The notes below the pieces were generated by a model. That model searched no databases. It had not been told where the DNA came from and saw only the letters and a list, made by a program, of their open reading frames with translations. From NCBI RefSeq assembly GCF_000721605.1, contig NZ_JOIZ01000002.1:124001-188000 (forward strand): a DNA stretch of 64,000 nucleotides, written 5' to 3'. Both the position numbers and the translations under genes were made by a program. Positions 1 through 10,259 of this stretch are shown piece by piece (position 1 is the first letter of the stretch; every line of letters begins with the position of its first letter). The stretch comes from Streptomyces sp. NRRL S-37. GTDB taxonomy: Bacteria; Actinomycetota; Actinomycetes; Streptomycetales; Streptomycetaceae.

Positions 1-15
1 CGTCATCGTCGTCAC
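1..15 (-). CDS. bkdC: Partial: first codons of an E2 (dihydrolipoamide acyltransferase) of the first BCKDH operon
   Basis: Only the first five codons fall inside the window (GTG start at 15, reading V/M-T-T-M-T). A purine-rich ribosome site (GAGGAGAGGG) lies just before it, in the short gap after the E1-beta stop. E2 normally follows E1-alpha and E1-beta in these operons, so the assignment rests on position, not on visible protein sequence. An ATG three codons in is an alternative start. Confidence 0.45.
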
Positions 16-25
16 GGCCCTCTCC

Positions 26-1003
26 TCAGTACGCCAGCGAGCGGTCGACGGCGTCGAGCACCCGGTCCAGGTCCGGGAGGTAGGACTCCTCCAGGCGGGC
101 CGGCGGGTACGGGGCGTGGTAGCCGCCCACCCGCAGCACCGGGGCCTCCAGGTGGTAGAAGGAGCGCTCCGTGATCCGCGCGGCGATCTCCGCGCCGGAA
201 CCGAAGAACACCGGTGCCTCGTGGACCACGACCAGGCGGCGCGTCTTCTCCACCGACGCCTGGATGGAGTCGAAGTCGATCGGGGAGACCGAGCGCAGGT
301 CCAGCACCTCCAGGGAGCGGCCCTCCTCGGCCGCCGCGTCGGCGACCTCCTGGCAGAGCTTCACCATCGGGCCGTACGCCGCGAGCGTCAGGTCCGTGCC
401 CTCGCGCACCACGCGCGCGGTGTGCAGCGGGCCGGGGATCGCCTCGGTGTCGACCTCGCCCTTGTCCCAGTAGCGCCGCTTGGGCTCGAAGAAGATCACC
501 GGGTCGTCGCTCTGGACGGCCTGCTGCATCATCCAGTACGCGTCCGACGCGTTCGACGGCGACACGACCTTCAGGCCGGCCACGTGCGCGAACAGCGACT
601 CGGGGGACTCGGAGTGATGCTCCACCGCGCCGATGCCGCCGCCGTAGGGGATGCGCACGACGACGGGGAGCTTGACCTTGCCCAGCGAGCGGGCGTGCAT
701 CTTCGCGAGCTGCGTGACGATCTGGTCGTACGCCGGGAAGACGAAGCCGTCGAACTGGATCTCCACCACCGGGCGGTAGCCGCGCAGGGCCAGGCCGATC
801 GCCGTGCCGACGATGCCCGACTCGGCGAGCGGGGTGTCGATGACGCGGCTCTCGCCGAAGTCCTTCTGCAGGCCGTCCGTCACCCGGAAGACGCCGCCGA
901 GCTTGCCGACGTCCTCACCCATGACGAGGACCTTGGGGTCCGCGTCCAGGGCGTGCCGCAGCGACTCGTTGATCGCCTTGGCCAGGGCCATCTTCTCCGT
1001 CAT
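26..1003 (-). CDS. bkdB: Branched-chain 2-oxo acid dehydrogenase E1 component, beta subunit
   Basis: 325 aa, the usual length for a thiamine-dependent E1-beta subunit. The N-terminal MGEDVGKLGGVFRVTDGL block, the DTPLAESGIVGTAIGLALRG block and the PYGGGIGAVEHHSES segment are typical of BkdB/PdhB/AcoB proteins. With E1-alpha it decarboxylates branched-chain 2-oxo acids and acylates the E2 lipoyl group, giving branched acyl-CoA for catabolism and for iso/anteiso fatty acid and polyketide primers. The ATG at 1003 lies one base after the E1-alpha stop, so the subunits are translationally coupled. An open frame upstream of this ATG is a shadow of E1-alpha. Substrate preference (branched-chain rather than pyruvate or acetoin) is inferred from the second homologous operon and the neighbouring Lrp gene. 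Confidence 0.9.
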   Translation of the reverse strand: MTEKMALAKAINESLRHALDADPKVLVMGEDVGKLGGVFRVTDGLQKDFGESRVIDTPLAESGIVGTAIGLALRGYRPVVEIQFDGFVFPAYDQIVTQLAKMHARSLGKVKLPVVVRIPYGGGIGAVEHHSESPESLFAHVAGLKVVSPSNASDAYWMMQQAVQSDDPVIFFEPKRRYWDKGEVDTEAIPGPLHTARVVREGTDLTLAAYGPMVKLCQEVADAAAEEGRSLEVLDLRSVSPIDFDSIQASVEKTRRLVVVHEAPVFFGSGAEIAARITERSFYHLEAPVLRVGGYHAPYPPARLEESYLPDLDRVLDAVDRSLAY

Positions 1004-1004
1004 G

Positions 1005-2228
1005 TCACTTACCCCCGTCCGCGTCCGCGAACGACGCCTGGTACGCCGCGAACTGCGCACGCTCCTCGTCCACGAGCGCGTGTCCGTCCGCGTACACGTT
1101 CTCGAAGATGGCGAAGTGGTCCGGGTCCGGCATGGCACGGACCGCTTCGCGCACTCGTTTGCCCAACGCCTCGCTCTCGGTCTCCAGTTCCGCGAAGAAT
1201 CCCTCGTCCGCGTGGTTTGAGGCCTCGAGATAGCGGCGAAGGCGCAGGATCGGGTCCTTGGCCTCCCAGGCCAGGCGCTCCTCGTCGCCGCGGTAGCGGG
1301 TCGGGTCGTCGGAGGTGGTGTGCGCGCCCATGCGGTACGTGAACGCCTCGACCAGCGTCGGGCCCTCACCCGCGCGGGCCCGCTCCAGGGCCCACTTGGT
1401 GACGGCCAGGTTCGCCAGCACGTCGTTGCCGTCCACGCGGACGCCCGGGAAGCCGAAGCCCTGCGCGCGCTGGTACAGCGGCACGCGGGACTGCTTCTCG
1501 GTCGGCTCGGAGATCGCCCACTGGTTGTTCTGGCAGAAGAACACCACGGGGGCGTTGTAGACCGCGGAGAAGGTGAAGGCCTCGGCCACGTCGCCCTGGC
1601 TGGACGCGCCGTCGCCGAAGTAGGCGATGACCGCGCTGTCCGCGCCGTCCTTGGTGACGCCCATCGCGTAGCCCGTGGCGTGCAGGGCCTGCGAGCCGAT
1701 GACGATCGTGTACAGGTGGAAGTTGTTGCCGTTCGGGTCCCAGCCGCCGTTGTTCACGCCGCGGAACATGCCGAGGAGATTGGTCGGGTCCACCCCGCGG
1801 CACCAGGCGACGCCGTGCTCGCGGTAGGTGGGGAAGACGTAGTCGTCGTCGCGCAGCGCCCGGCCGGAGCCGATCTGCGCCGCCTCCTGTCCGAGCAGCG
1901 AGGCCCACAGGCCCAGCTCGCCCTGGCGCTGGAGCGCGGTGGCCTCGGCGTCGAAGCGGCGGGTGAGCACCATGTCGCGGTAGAGACCGCGCAGGTCGTC
2001 GGCGGTGATGCCGTCGACGTAACCGTCGAACTCGGCGTTCTTGACGCGCTTGCCCTCGGGCGTCAGCAACTGGACGAGGTCGGGCTCGGCGCTCTTCCCG
2101 GCGCCGGTGGCCCTCTTGGCGCCGGTGGCCTTCTTGGTGGTACTGGTGGTGCGCTTGGTGCCGGTGGTGCCGGCCTTTGTTCCGGCGCTGCGTCGCGATG
2201 TGCGCGCGGCAGTGCTCTCCACGGTCAC
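1005..2228 (-). CDS. bkdA: Branched-chain 2-oxo acid dehydrogenase E1 component, alpha subunit
   Basis: 407 aa from a GTG preceded by GGAGGAGC. The first 65 or so residues are a Thr/Lys/Ala-rich low-complexity extension absent from the second E1-alpha copy in this window, followed by a standard E1-alpha core: LLGQEAAQIGSGRAL, the thiamine-diphosphate binding block YFGDGASSQGDVAEAF, QNNQWAISEP and YRMGAHTTSDDPTRYR. It forms the active tetramer with BkdB. The extension resembles Lys/Ala-rich tails and may affect assembly or bind acidic partners, which is speculation. It is the first gene of its operon. The 361-bp leader holds a candidate Lrp-type operator. Confidence 0.9.
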   Translation of the reverse strand: MTVESTAARTSRRSAGTKAGTTGTKRTTSTTKKATGAKRATGAGKSAEPDLVQLLTPEGKRVKNAEFDGYVDGITADDLRGLYRDMVLTRRFDAEATALQRQGELGLWASLLGQEAAQIGSGRALRDDDYVFPTYREHGVAWCRGVDPTNLLGMFRGVNNGGWDPNGNNFHLYTIVIGSQALHATGYAMGVTKDGADSAVIAYFGDGASSQGDVAEAFTFSAVYNAPVVFFCQNNQWAISEPTEKQSRVPLYQRAQGFGFPGVRVDGNDVLANLAVTKWALERARAGEGPTLVEAFTYRMGAHTTSDDPTRYRGDEERLAWEAKDPILRLRRYLEASNHADEGFFAELETESEALGKRVREAVRAMPDPDHFAIFENVYADGHALVDEERAQFAAYQASFADADGGK

Positions 2229-2589
2229 GTGTGCTCCTCCGTCGGTCCGGCCCCCGGGGTTGCCGGTAGGCCAGTGCGGCTCACCTGTTCTCGACCACCG
2301 GGCACGGGGTGGGTGCCACTCGGCCGGGAACAGGCGTGACAGGTGCCCCGGCGAGCGCCCTGCAAGAGGCACGTTACCCAGTGCTCCACATCTCTGTGAA
2401 ACCCCTCTGACCTGCGATTTTGCTTGGATTTCCAAGTAAATCGGGGAAGGCGCCGAAGGTGTGCTGGTCACAGCCTCGCAGGAGGCCGGAGCAACGGCAC
2501 GTTATCCCGGCCACCCCGGGCTCGGGAAGGGTCGAGTTTCGCGGCCGGAAGTGGTACGCCGCGCGGGGTGCGACCGGAACGCCGGCCCG
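2229..2589. other. Upstream region of the first bkd operon
   Basis: 361 bp between the kinase stop and the E1-alpha start, both leftward genes. No credible ORF. It contains an A+T-rich palindrome near 2423-2436, unusual in this GC-rich surrounding, and presumably the bkd promoter. No clear hairpin terminator for upstream transcripts was seen. Confidence 0.6.
2423..2436. promoter_or_regulatory. AT-rich palindromic operator candidate upstream of bkdA
   Basis: CTTGGATTTCCAAG is a perfect 6-2-6 inverted repeat. Looser symmetry continues outward (GATTT on the left, AAATC on the right), giving an A+T-rich dyad of about 26 bp. Size and base composition resemble Lrp/AsnC operators, and an Lrp-family gene adjoins the second bkd operon. 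Binding is inferred. Confidence 0.45.
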
Positions 2590-4227
<1,638 letters not shown>

Positions 4228-4575
4228 CAGTCCTCGCCGTCGTTTCTGCCCGCGGTGCGCGCGGTGTTGTCACGGTCTTCGTCGGCCACGCTACAGCCTC
4301 AGCGTGTGCCCCCGGTCCGGGACGGGCTCCCAGGACCGGCACGAGACGGACCGGCCATGAAACCCGTACTCCGTACTGTCGTGCAAATTCCGTGTACCGG
4401 TAGTACGACCGCTGTAACGCTTCCGCGACGCTTCCTTCGCGTACGGTCACGGAACGGGCACCGCGCTTGACGTGTCAGTGGCCTGGGGCAGACTTGGCCG
4501 GGAATAGAGCATGGGATCTACGACGGATCGGCCACCGGGACGGCGACGCCGGAGAGGCTACGGGGGAAGCGGAAC
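4228..4575. other. Divergent promoter region between two kinase genes
   Basis: 348 bp with no credible ORF. It serves both kinase genes. On the plus strand TTGACG at 4467 is spaced 16 nt from CAGACT, a reasonable vegetative promoter. Nothing as clear was seen for the minus strand. Confidence 0.6.
4467..4494 (+). promoter_or_regulatory. Candidate vegetative promoter for the plus-strand kinase
   Basis: TTGACG (4467-4472), 16-nt spacer, CAGACT (4489-4494), close to the streptomycete TTGAC / TAGRRT pattern. It lies about 80 nt upstream of the ATG. Confidence 0.4.
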
Positions 4576-6222
4576 ATGAGCCAGCACGGCGCACAGGGCC
4601 ACAACGCGGGGCGGGCGCTCGCCGGCGGACGCTACCAACTGCGGGACCTGCTCGGCCAGGGCGGCATGGCCTCGGTCCACCTCGCCTACGACAGCGTGCT
4701 CGACCGCCAGGTCGCCATCAAGACGTTGCACACGGAACTGGGCCGGGAACAGGCCTTCCGTGAGCGCTTCCGCCGCGAGGCCCAGTCCGTGGCGAAGCTC
4801 ACGCACACCAACATCGTCTCGGTCTTCGACACGGGCGAGGACGACGTCGACGGCATGACGACGCCGTACATCGTCATGGAGTACGTCGAGGGCCGCCCGC
4901 TCGGCTCCGTGCTCGACGAGGACGTACGGCAGCAGGGCGCGATGCCCGCCGACAAGGCGCTGAAGATCACCGCGGACGTGCTCGCGGCCCTGGAGATCAG
5001 CCACGAGATGGGGCTGGTCCACCGCGACATCAAGCCGGGCAACGTGATGATGACCAAGCGCGGTGTGGTCAAGGTCATGGACTTCGGCATCGCCCGCGCC
5101 ATGCAGTCCGGTGTGACGTCGATGACGCAGACCGGCATGGTCGTCGGCACCCCGCAGTACCTCTCCCCGGAGCAGGCGCTCGGCCGGGGCGTGGACGCCC
5201 GCTCCGACCTGTACTCGGTCGGCATCATGCTGTTCCAGCTCGTCACCGGGCGGCTGCCGTTCGACGCGGACTCGCCGCTGGCCATCGCGTACGCGCATGT
5301 GCAGGAGGAGCCGCCGGTCGCGTCCTCGATCAACCGTTCGCTGCCGCCGGCCGTGGACGCGCTGATCACCCGCGCGCTGAAGAAGAATCCGAACGAGCGC
5401 TTCCCCAGCGCGGAGTCCATGCGCGGGGAGTGCCTGCGGGTGGCGCAGTCCTTCCAGCCGGCCCCGCCGAGCATCGTGCCGGGCGCGCAGGCGCAGAGCG
5501 GCGCGGGCGTCGGTTCCGCGGTGTTCCCGCCGGTCGGCCAGGCGCCGCAGGCACCCACGGGCAACGTGCAGACGCCGTACCAGCCGGCGCCGCACCCCTA
5601 CGCCACCCCGGCGCCGTCCGCGCCGTCCCCCGCGTACGGCTATCCGCAGCAGGGCGGTTACCAGACGCCCGCCCCGTCGCCGTACGCGCCGCAGCCGGGG
5701 CAGGGGCCGGGGACCCCGCCGCCGTACACCATCACGCCTCAGACGTCCGGATCGGGCGGCTCGGGCGGCGGCCGGAACAAGTCGGTGGTCATCGGGTCGG
5801 TCGTCGTCTCCCTCGTCGCCGTCGGCGGGCTGATCGCGGCGCTGATGATGAACGGCGGTGACGAGGATCCGCAGGCCGGCGGAGGCGGTGCCTCGGCGTC
5901 GGCGTCGGCGGCCAAGGTGGAGGGTTACCGCGGACCCGACACGTCGAAGAAGATCGACAAGGAGAAGTGCGAGGAGCCGTACGAGTCGGCCAACGACCCC
6001 GACAAGATCCAGCTCCCGGACTTCAAGTTCAAGTACATCCAGTCGGTGAAGGAGTGCTTCCAGGCCGCCGGCTGGGGAGACTTCAAGATCGTCGAGGTCG
6101 ACGAGAACACCTACGGCGAGGGCTCCGTCAGGGAGCAGTTCCCGCCGGCGGGCACGGACGTCGACCCCGAGAACATGCCCGAGATCACCCTCAAGGTCTC
6201 GACGGGCAACCCCCCGTCCTGA
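4576..6222 (+). CDS. Transmembrane Ser/Thr protein kinase with a single PASTA-like domain
   Basis: 548 aa. The kinase domain has GQGGMASVH (about 27-35), catalytic lysine 49, HRDIKPGN (149-156), DFG (169-171) and a TPQYLSPEQ activation segment. A Pro/Tyr/Gln-rich linker (about 290-390) precedes a membrane helix (about 403-425). The extracellular part is about 120 residues and ends in one PASTA-like unit (about 478-543, with FPPAGTDVD and a final ITLKVSTG strand). Two cysteines (about 465 and 494) could form a disulfide. A single degenerate PASTA suggests sensing of an external ligand different from that of PknB. The start follows GGGGGAAGCGGA. Confidence 0.9.
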   Translation: MSQHGAQGHNAGRALAGGRYQLRDLLGQGGMASVHLAYDSVLDRQVAIKTLHTELGREQAFRERFRREAQSVAKLTHTNIVSVFDTGEDDVDGMTTPYIVMEYVEGRPLGSVLDEDVRQQGAMPADKALKITADVLAALEISHEMGLVHRDIKPGNVMMTKRGVVKVMDFGIARAMQSGVTSMTQTGMVVGTPQYLSPEQALGRGVDARSDLYSVGIMLFQLVTGRLPFDADSPLAIAYAHVQEEPPVASSINRSLPPAVDALITRALKKNPNERFPSAESMRGECLRVAQSFQPAPPSIVPGAQAQSGAGVGSAVFPPVGQAPQAPTGNVQTPYQPAPHPYATPAPSAPSPAYGYPQQGGYQTPAPSPYAPQPGQGPGTPPPYTITPQTSGSGGSGGGRNKSVVIGSVVVSLVAVGGLIAALMMNGGDEDPQAGGGGASASASAAKVEGYRGPDTSKKIDKEKCEEPYESANDPDKIQLPDFKFKYIQSVKECFQAAGWGDFKIVEVDENTYGEGSVREQFPPAGTDVDPENMPEITLKVSTGNPPS

Positions 6223-6244
6223 CCCCGGGACGGACGAGGCGTGA

Positions 6245-6279
6245 CGAAGGGGCCCGGCATCGGATGCCGGGCCCCTTCG
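6245..6279. terminator. Bidirectional terminator hairpin
   Basis: Perfect 17-bp arms (CGAAGGGGCCCGGCATC and its complement) separated by one base, between the convergent kinase and bpa genes. Confidence 0.9.
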
Positions 6280-6307
6280 GGGTGTTCGGACAGGGACGTC
6301 GCGCGGT

Positions 6308-6847
6308 CTACAGGTACGGGCCGCCCGAGCGGCCGCCCGGGTGCGGGTCCTCCGAGCCGTCACCGACGCCGGGCGGGAGGGCGCGGCGCATCTGCTCCAG
6401 CTGGGCGCGTGCGGCCATCTGCTGGGCGAAGAGCGTGGTCTGGATCCCGTGGAACAGGCCCTCCAGCCAGCCCACCAGCTGGGCCTGCGCGATCCGCAGT
6501 TCGGCGTCGCTCGGGGTGTTCTCGTCCGTGAAGGGCAGGGAGAGCCGCTCCAGCTCCTCGACCAGCTCCGGGGCCAGGCCGTCCTCCAGTTCCTTCACCG
6601 AACTGGCGTGGATCTCCTTGAGCCGGACCCGGCTGGCCTCGTCCAGGGGAGCCGCGCGCACCTCCTCCAGCAGCTGCTTGATCATGCTGCCGATCCGCAT
6701 GACCTTCGCCGGCTGCTCGACCTGCTCCGTGAGCGGGGTCTCGCGGGAGTCCTCGTCCCCGGTGCCGCCGCTGAGCGCCATGCCGTCCTGGCCGACGACC
6801 AGGATCTGCGGATTCTCCGGCGATCGTTCGTTCCTCGGCATCTCCAT
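6308..6847 (-). CDS. bpa: Bacterial proteasome activator Bpa (DUF2587 family)
   Basis: 179 aa. The central helical region (about 45-150, including RIGSMIKQLLEEVRAAPLDE and PSDAELRIAQAQLVGWLEGL) matches the Bpa family, which forms dodecameric rings that open the 20S proteasome without ATP. The extreme C-terminus GGPYL carries the tyrosine-leucine tail that docks in the proteasome alpha ring (mycobacterial Bpa ends GQYL, from memory). The N-terminus is Gly/Glu-rich and probably disordered. The start (ATG at 6847) is uncertain by a few codons because no strong ribosome site is seen. A second ATG lies two codons in. Confidence 0.85.
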   Translation of the reverse strand: MEMPRNERSPENPQILVVGQDGMALSGGTGDEDSRETPLTEQVEQPAKVMRIGSMIKQLLEEVRAAPLDEASRVRLKEIHASSVKELEDGLAPELVEELERLSLPFTDENTPSDAELRIAQAQLVGWLEGLFHGIQTTLFAQQMAARAQLEQMRRALPPGVGDGSEDPHPGGRSGGPYL

Positions 6848-7039
6848 GCCGCCATTGTCGCGCACGGCCGGGTGCCGTTTCGGCGGTGCCCCCGAAAGCG
6901 GGGTCGTCCGGCGGGGGTCCGTCCGACGGCCGTATCCGGAATGCCGGGAGCATCCTGGAATGCCAGGCTGTTTGGCGTCCATCCGGCCCATCTTGCCGAC
7001 GGTGCGACCGAGCACCGGCCGGCGCGGGAGGTCACGGTC

Positions 7040-7726
7040 GTGGCTCCATGGCTGCGTGTAATGGGGACGGCGGTTGTTCTGGCCACGGGGACGGCGGTGG
7101 TGCCGTACGGCCCCGCCGTGGCGCCCCCCGGTACGGGGATGGCGTACGGCGCCGTCCCCTCGCCCCTGTCCCCCTCGTCCCCGTCCCCCTTGTCGTCGTC
7201 CTCGTCGTCCTCGTCGTCCCTCTCGCCGTCGCCCTCCGGGGAGCCGTCGCGGGCCGGGAGCCGGCCGGGTGAGGGCCAGGACCGGCCGGGGCGGCACGAG
7301 AGAGTCGAGAGGGAGTCGCGGGAGCGGGAACGGAGGCAGGAACGGGAGCGGAAGCGGGAGCGGGAGCGGGAACGGGAGCGGGAACGGAAGCACGGCGACC
7401 GGGACGGTCCGGACGCCGGGGGCGCGGGCGCCGTACCGCGGAAGCCGGGGCGTGCCGAGGGGGTGGGCGAGCGGCCGGCACGGCCGGGGGACGACGGGGC
7501 CGTGTCCCGGGCGCCGGGCGACACCGTCCCGCGGACACCGGCGTCCCAGGTGGCGGTCCCCGTGCCCTCCGCGACCTCGCGGGCGGCGGAGCCGGACGCG
7601 GTCGCCTCCTCCGCCGAGCCCGTACTGCGCATCCTGCCGCTCGGCAGCGGCCTGATGCTCATCGGACTCGGCTTCGGCCTCGCCTTCGTCGCGCTGCGCA
7701 TGCGTCAGGGGCGCGGCGCGTCCTGA
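7040..7726 (+). CDS. Membrane protein with Arg/Glu-rich charged repeat, unknown function
   Basis: 228 aa from a GTG preceded at 8 nt by GGGAGG. The N-terminus (about 1-35) looks like a signal peptide or membrane helix (WLRVMGTAVVLATGTAVV). It is followed by a Ser-rich run, then a highly charged region dominated by Arg-Glu dipeptides (about 95-125), a Pro/Ala-rich linker and a C-terminal helix (LPLGSGLMLIGLGFGLAFVA) ending in basic residues. The shape suggests a small protein anchored at the C-terminus with an exposed charged rod. Codon position bias fits real coding and the ribosome site is good. I do not recognise a named family. The neighbours, bpa (divergent) and a quinone reductase, give no clear link. 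Confidence 0.65.
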   Translation: MAPWLRVMGTAVVLATGTAVVPYGPAVAPPGTGMAYGAVPSPLSPSSPSPLSSSSSSSSSLSPSPSGEPSRAGSRPGEGQDRPGRHERVERESRERERRQERERKRERERERERERKHGDRDGPDAGGAGAVPRKPGRAEGVGERPARPGDDGAVSRAPGDTVPRTPASQVAVPVPSATSRAAEPDAVASSAEPVLRILPLGSGLMLIGLGFGLAFVALRMRQGRGAS

Positions 7727-8045
7727 GCCGGCGGGATCCCCTGCCGGGGAATCTCCCGGCAGGCCGCGGCGGCGCTCCGCACACGGCCTCCTGAGACCGG
7801 GACCGCGGCGGCGCTCCGCACACGGCCTTCCGGGGCCCGGACCGTAGTAGTGACACCGCCGACGGGTGGACTGTCCGTCAGGACGCGGAGCCCGGGGGCC
7901 GGCCCCCGGTTCCGGGCCGTCTCCCCTGCCGCACCGGGTGGGGCACGCACAGGGCGGTGCCGTACCCGGGCGGGAGCCCGCCCCCGGTGGACGCGGCCGG
8001 CGTGCCGCGCCGGAGACGGGAACGGCCCCCGCCCCGCCGGCCGGC
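7727..8045. other. Intergenic region with a 26-bp direct repeat
   Basis: 319 bp between convergent genes. It holds two identical 26-bp copies at 7764 and 7803, and a short inverted repeat near 7735-7763 (CTGCCGGG / CCCGGCAG) that may terminate the upstream gene. No ORF is supported. Confidence 0.6.
7764..7828. repeat. 26-bp direct repeat, two identical copies, 39-bp period
   Basis: CCGCGGCGGCGCTCCGCACA and the next six bases occur at 7764-7789 and again at 7803-7828. No function is evident. Confidence 0.85.
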
Positions 8046-9029
8046 TCAGTTCGGGGTGACCAGCAGGACCTTGCCGATGTGGCCGCTGTCCTCCACGATC
8101 CGGTGGGCGGTGGCCGCGTCCGGCATCGGGATCTCGCGGTCGATGACCGGGCGGACGTGGCCGTCGGTGACGAGCGGCCAGACGTGTTCGCGTACGGCCG
8201 CCACGATCGCCGCCTTCTCCTCCAGGGGCCGGGCACGCAGCGAGGTCGCGCTGATGGCGGCGCGCTTGCCGAGCAGGGCGCCGATGTTCAGCTCCCCCTT
8301 CGCCCCGCCCTGCATGCCGATGATGGCGAGCCGGCCGTTGACGGCGAGGGCCTGGACGTTACGGTCCAGGTACTTGGCGCCCATGTTGTCGAGGATGACG
8401 TCGGCGCCGTGGCCGTCGGTGGCCCGCTTCAGTTCGGCGACGAAGTCCTGCTCGCGGTAGTTGATCAGGATGTCGGCGCCGAGTCCGGCGCAGCGCTCCA
8501 GCTTCTCCGCGGTGCCGGCGGTGACGGCGACCCGCGCGCCGACGGCCTTCGCGAGCTGGATCGCCATCGTGCCGATGCCGCTGGAGCCGCCGTGCACGAG
8601 GAGGGTCTCACCGGGGCGGAGGTGGGCGACCATGAAGACGTTCGACCAGACCGTGCAGACGACCTCCGGGAGCGCCGCGGCCTGGTCGACGGTGAGTCCC
8701 TCGGGGACGGGCAGGAGCTGTCCGGCCGGGACGGCGACCTTCTCCGCGTAGCCGCCGCCGGCGAGCAGCGCGCAGACCTCGTCGCCGACGGCCCAGCCGC
8801 TCACCCCGTCACCGAGCGCGGCGATCCGTCCGGAGCATTCGAGACCGGGGTGGGGGGAGGCGCCGGGCGGGGGGTCGTAGAAGCCCTGCCGCTGGAGGAT
8901 GTCGGCCCGGTTGACGGCACCGGCCACCACCTCGACCAGGACCTCTCCGGGACCGGCCACGGGATCGGGGACCTCGTCCCACACCAGCGCCTCGGGCCCA
9001 CCGGGTTCGGGAATCGTGATCGCATACAT
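8046..9029 (-). CDS. NADPH:quinone oxidoreductase, zinc-independent MDR family
   Basis: 327 aa, typical of the QOR/PIG3 branch of medium-chain dehydrogenases. GYAEKVAVPAGQLLPVP and the NADPH-binding LLVHGGSSGIGTMAIQLAK (about 140-160) are diagnostic. Zinc-site cysteines are absent, as expected. The end shows HRIVEDSGHIGKVLLV. It probably reduces quinones or alpha,beta-unsaturated carbonyls with NADPH in the cytosol. The ATG at 9029 begins MYAITIPEPGGPEAL, the canonical family start. It is divergent from a Drr-type exporter, so a shared response to electrophiles or redox-active drugs is possible but not shown. Confidence 0.85.
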   Translation of the reverse strand: MYAITIPEPGGPEALVWDEVPDPVAGPGEVLVEVVAGAVNRADILQRQGFYDPPPGASPHPGLECSGRIAALGDGVSGWAVGDEVCALLAGGGYAEKVAVPAGQLLPVPEGLTVDQAAALPEVVCTVWSNVFMVAHLRPGETLLVHGGSSGIGTMAIQLAKAVGARVAVTAGTAEKLERCAGLGADILINYREQDFVAELKRATDGHGADVILDNMGAKYLDRNVQALAVNGRLAIIGMQGGAKGELNIGALLGKRAAISATSLRARPLEEKAAIVAAVREHVWPLVTDGHVRPVIDREIPMPDAATAHRIVEDSGHIGKVLLVTPN

Positions 9030-9097
9030 GAGGGGGACGGTACTCCTGGGGTGCCGGAGGTCCGGCGCATCGCGGCCTACGACCCGGGGTGCTCCCT

Positions 9098-9143
9098 TCT
9101 CGGCCGTAGGACCGGCCCTGTCTCGGCCGTAGGACCGGTCCTG
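9098..9143. repeat. Two adjacent 23-bp direct repeats in a divergent promoter region
   Basis: TCTCGGCCGTAGGACCGGCC(CTG) at 9098-9120 and the same with one change at 9121-9143. It lies between qor and the ABC operon, 88 bp before the ABC start. Head-to-tail repeats here could be operators. Confidence 0.7.
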
Positions 9144-9230
9144 GCGGAAATCCCCGTGCGGGAGCGATGAGTCTGCGCGACGGTGAAGGTCTGTCCATGC
9201 GTAGCCCGAGCACGCGGAAGGACCCGAAGC

Positions 9231-10259
9231 ATGAGCACGCAGACGTCCGGCCTGGCGATCGAGACCGCGGGCCTGGTCAAGACCTTCGGTGAGACACGGG
9301 CCGTGGACGGTGTCGATCTCGCCGTGCCGGCCGGCACGGTGTACGGGGTCCTCGGGCCGAACGGCGCCGGCAAGACCACCACCGTGAAGATGCTCGCCAC
9401 CCTCCTGCGGCCCGACGGCGGCGAGGCCCATGTCTTCGGGCACGACATCGTGCGCGAGGCCGACGAGGTGCGCGGCCGGGTGAGCCTCACCGGCCAGTAC
9501 GCCTCCGTGGACGAGGACCTCACCGGCACCGAGAACCTGGTCCTGCTGGGCCGGCTCCTCGGCCACCGCAAGCCCGCCGCCCGCACCCGCGCCGCCCAGC
9601 TGCTGGAGGCCTTCGGGCTCACGGACGCGGCCGGGAAGCAGGTCAAGCACTACTCCGGCGGCATGCGGCGCCGTATCGACATCGCCGCCTCCATCCTCAA
9701 CACCCCCGACCTGCTGTTCCTCGACGAGCCGACGACCGGCCTGGACCCGCGCAGCCGCAACCAGGTGTGGGACATCGTGCGCGCGGTCGTCGCCCAGGGC
9801 ACGACGGTGCTGCTGACCACGCAGTACCTGGACGAAGCCGACCAGCTGGCGTCCCGGATCGCCGTCATCGACCGCGGCAAGGTGATCGCCGAGGGCACCA
9901 AGGGCGAACTGAAGGCGTCCGTCGGCGCCGGGTCCGTCCATCTGCGGCTGCGGGATCCGCAGCAGCGTCCGCTCGCCGCCGACCTGCTGCGCCGCACCCT
10001 CGACGCGCGGGTGCAGCCCGAACCCGACCCGGTGGCGCTGACCGCCCGCCTCGCCGCCGCGCACCACGACACGGCCGCCGAGCAGGCCGCCCGCGCGCTG
10101 AGCGAGCTGGCCCGGGCCGGCGTCACCGTCGACAACTTCTCGCTCGGCCAGCCCAGCCTGGACGAGGTGTTCCTGGCCCTCACCGGCCACGACACGCACG
10201 TACCCGGCACATCCGGCCAGGACGACTCCCACGACCCGAAGGACGAGGTGGCGGCATGA
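9231..10259 (+). CDS. ABC transporter ATP-binding protein, DrrA type
   Basis: 342 aa. Walker [11 protein letters not shown] (about 43-52), signature [10 protein letters not shown], Walker [21 protein letters not shown] and a switch region ending in TTQYLDEAD. The C-terminal extension with [16 protein letters not shown] is the DrrA-type regulatory domain that couples ATPase and permease. It exports lipids, polyketides or drugs with the DrrB-like permease encoded by the next gene, whose ATG overlaps this stop (ATGA). The start follows GGAAGGA. Substrate cannot be read from sequence. Confidence 0.9.
   Translation: MSTQTSGLAIETAGLVKTFGETRAVDGVDLAVPAGTVYGVLGPNGAGKTTTVKMLATLLRPDGGEAHVFGHDIVREADEVRGRVSLTGQYASVDEDLTGTENLVLLGRLLGHRKPAARTRAAQLLEAFGLTDAAGKQVKHYSGGMRRRIDIAASILNTPDLLFLDEPTTGLDPRSRNQVWDIVRAVVAQGTTVLLTTQYLDEADQLASRIAVIDRGKVIAEGTKGELKASVGAGSVHLRLRDPQQRPLAADLLRRTLDARVQPEPDPVALTARLAAAHHDTAAEQAARALSELARAGVTVDNFSLGQPSLDEVFLALTGHDTHVPGTSGQDDSHDPKDEVAA

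Noticed and set aside
6308..8236. Extension of the Bpa frame to about 640 codons
   Set aside because: The N-terminal 460 codons are low-complexity and overlap another gene. Bpa proteins are about 170-180 residues.
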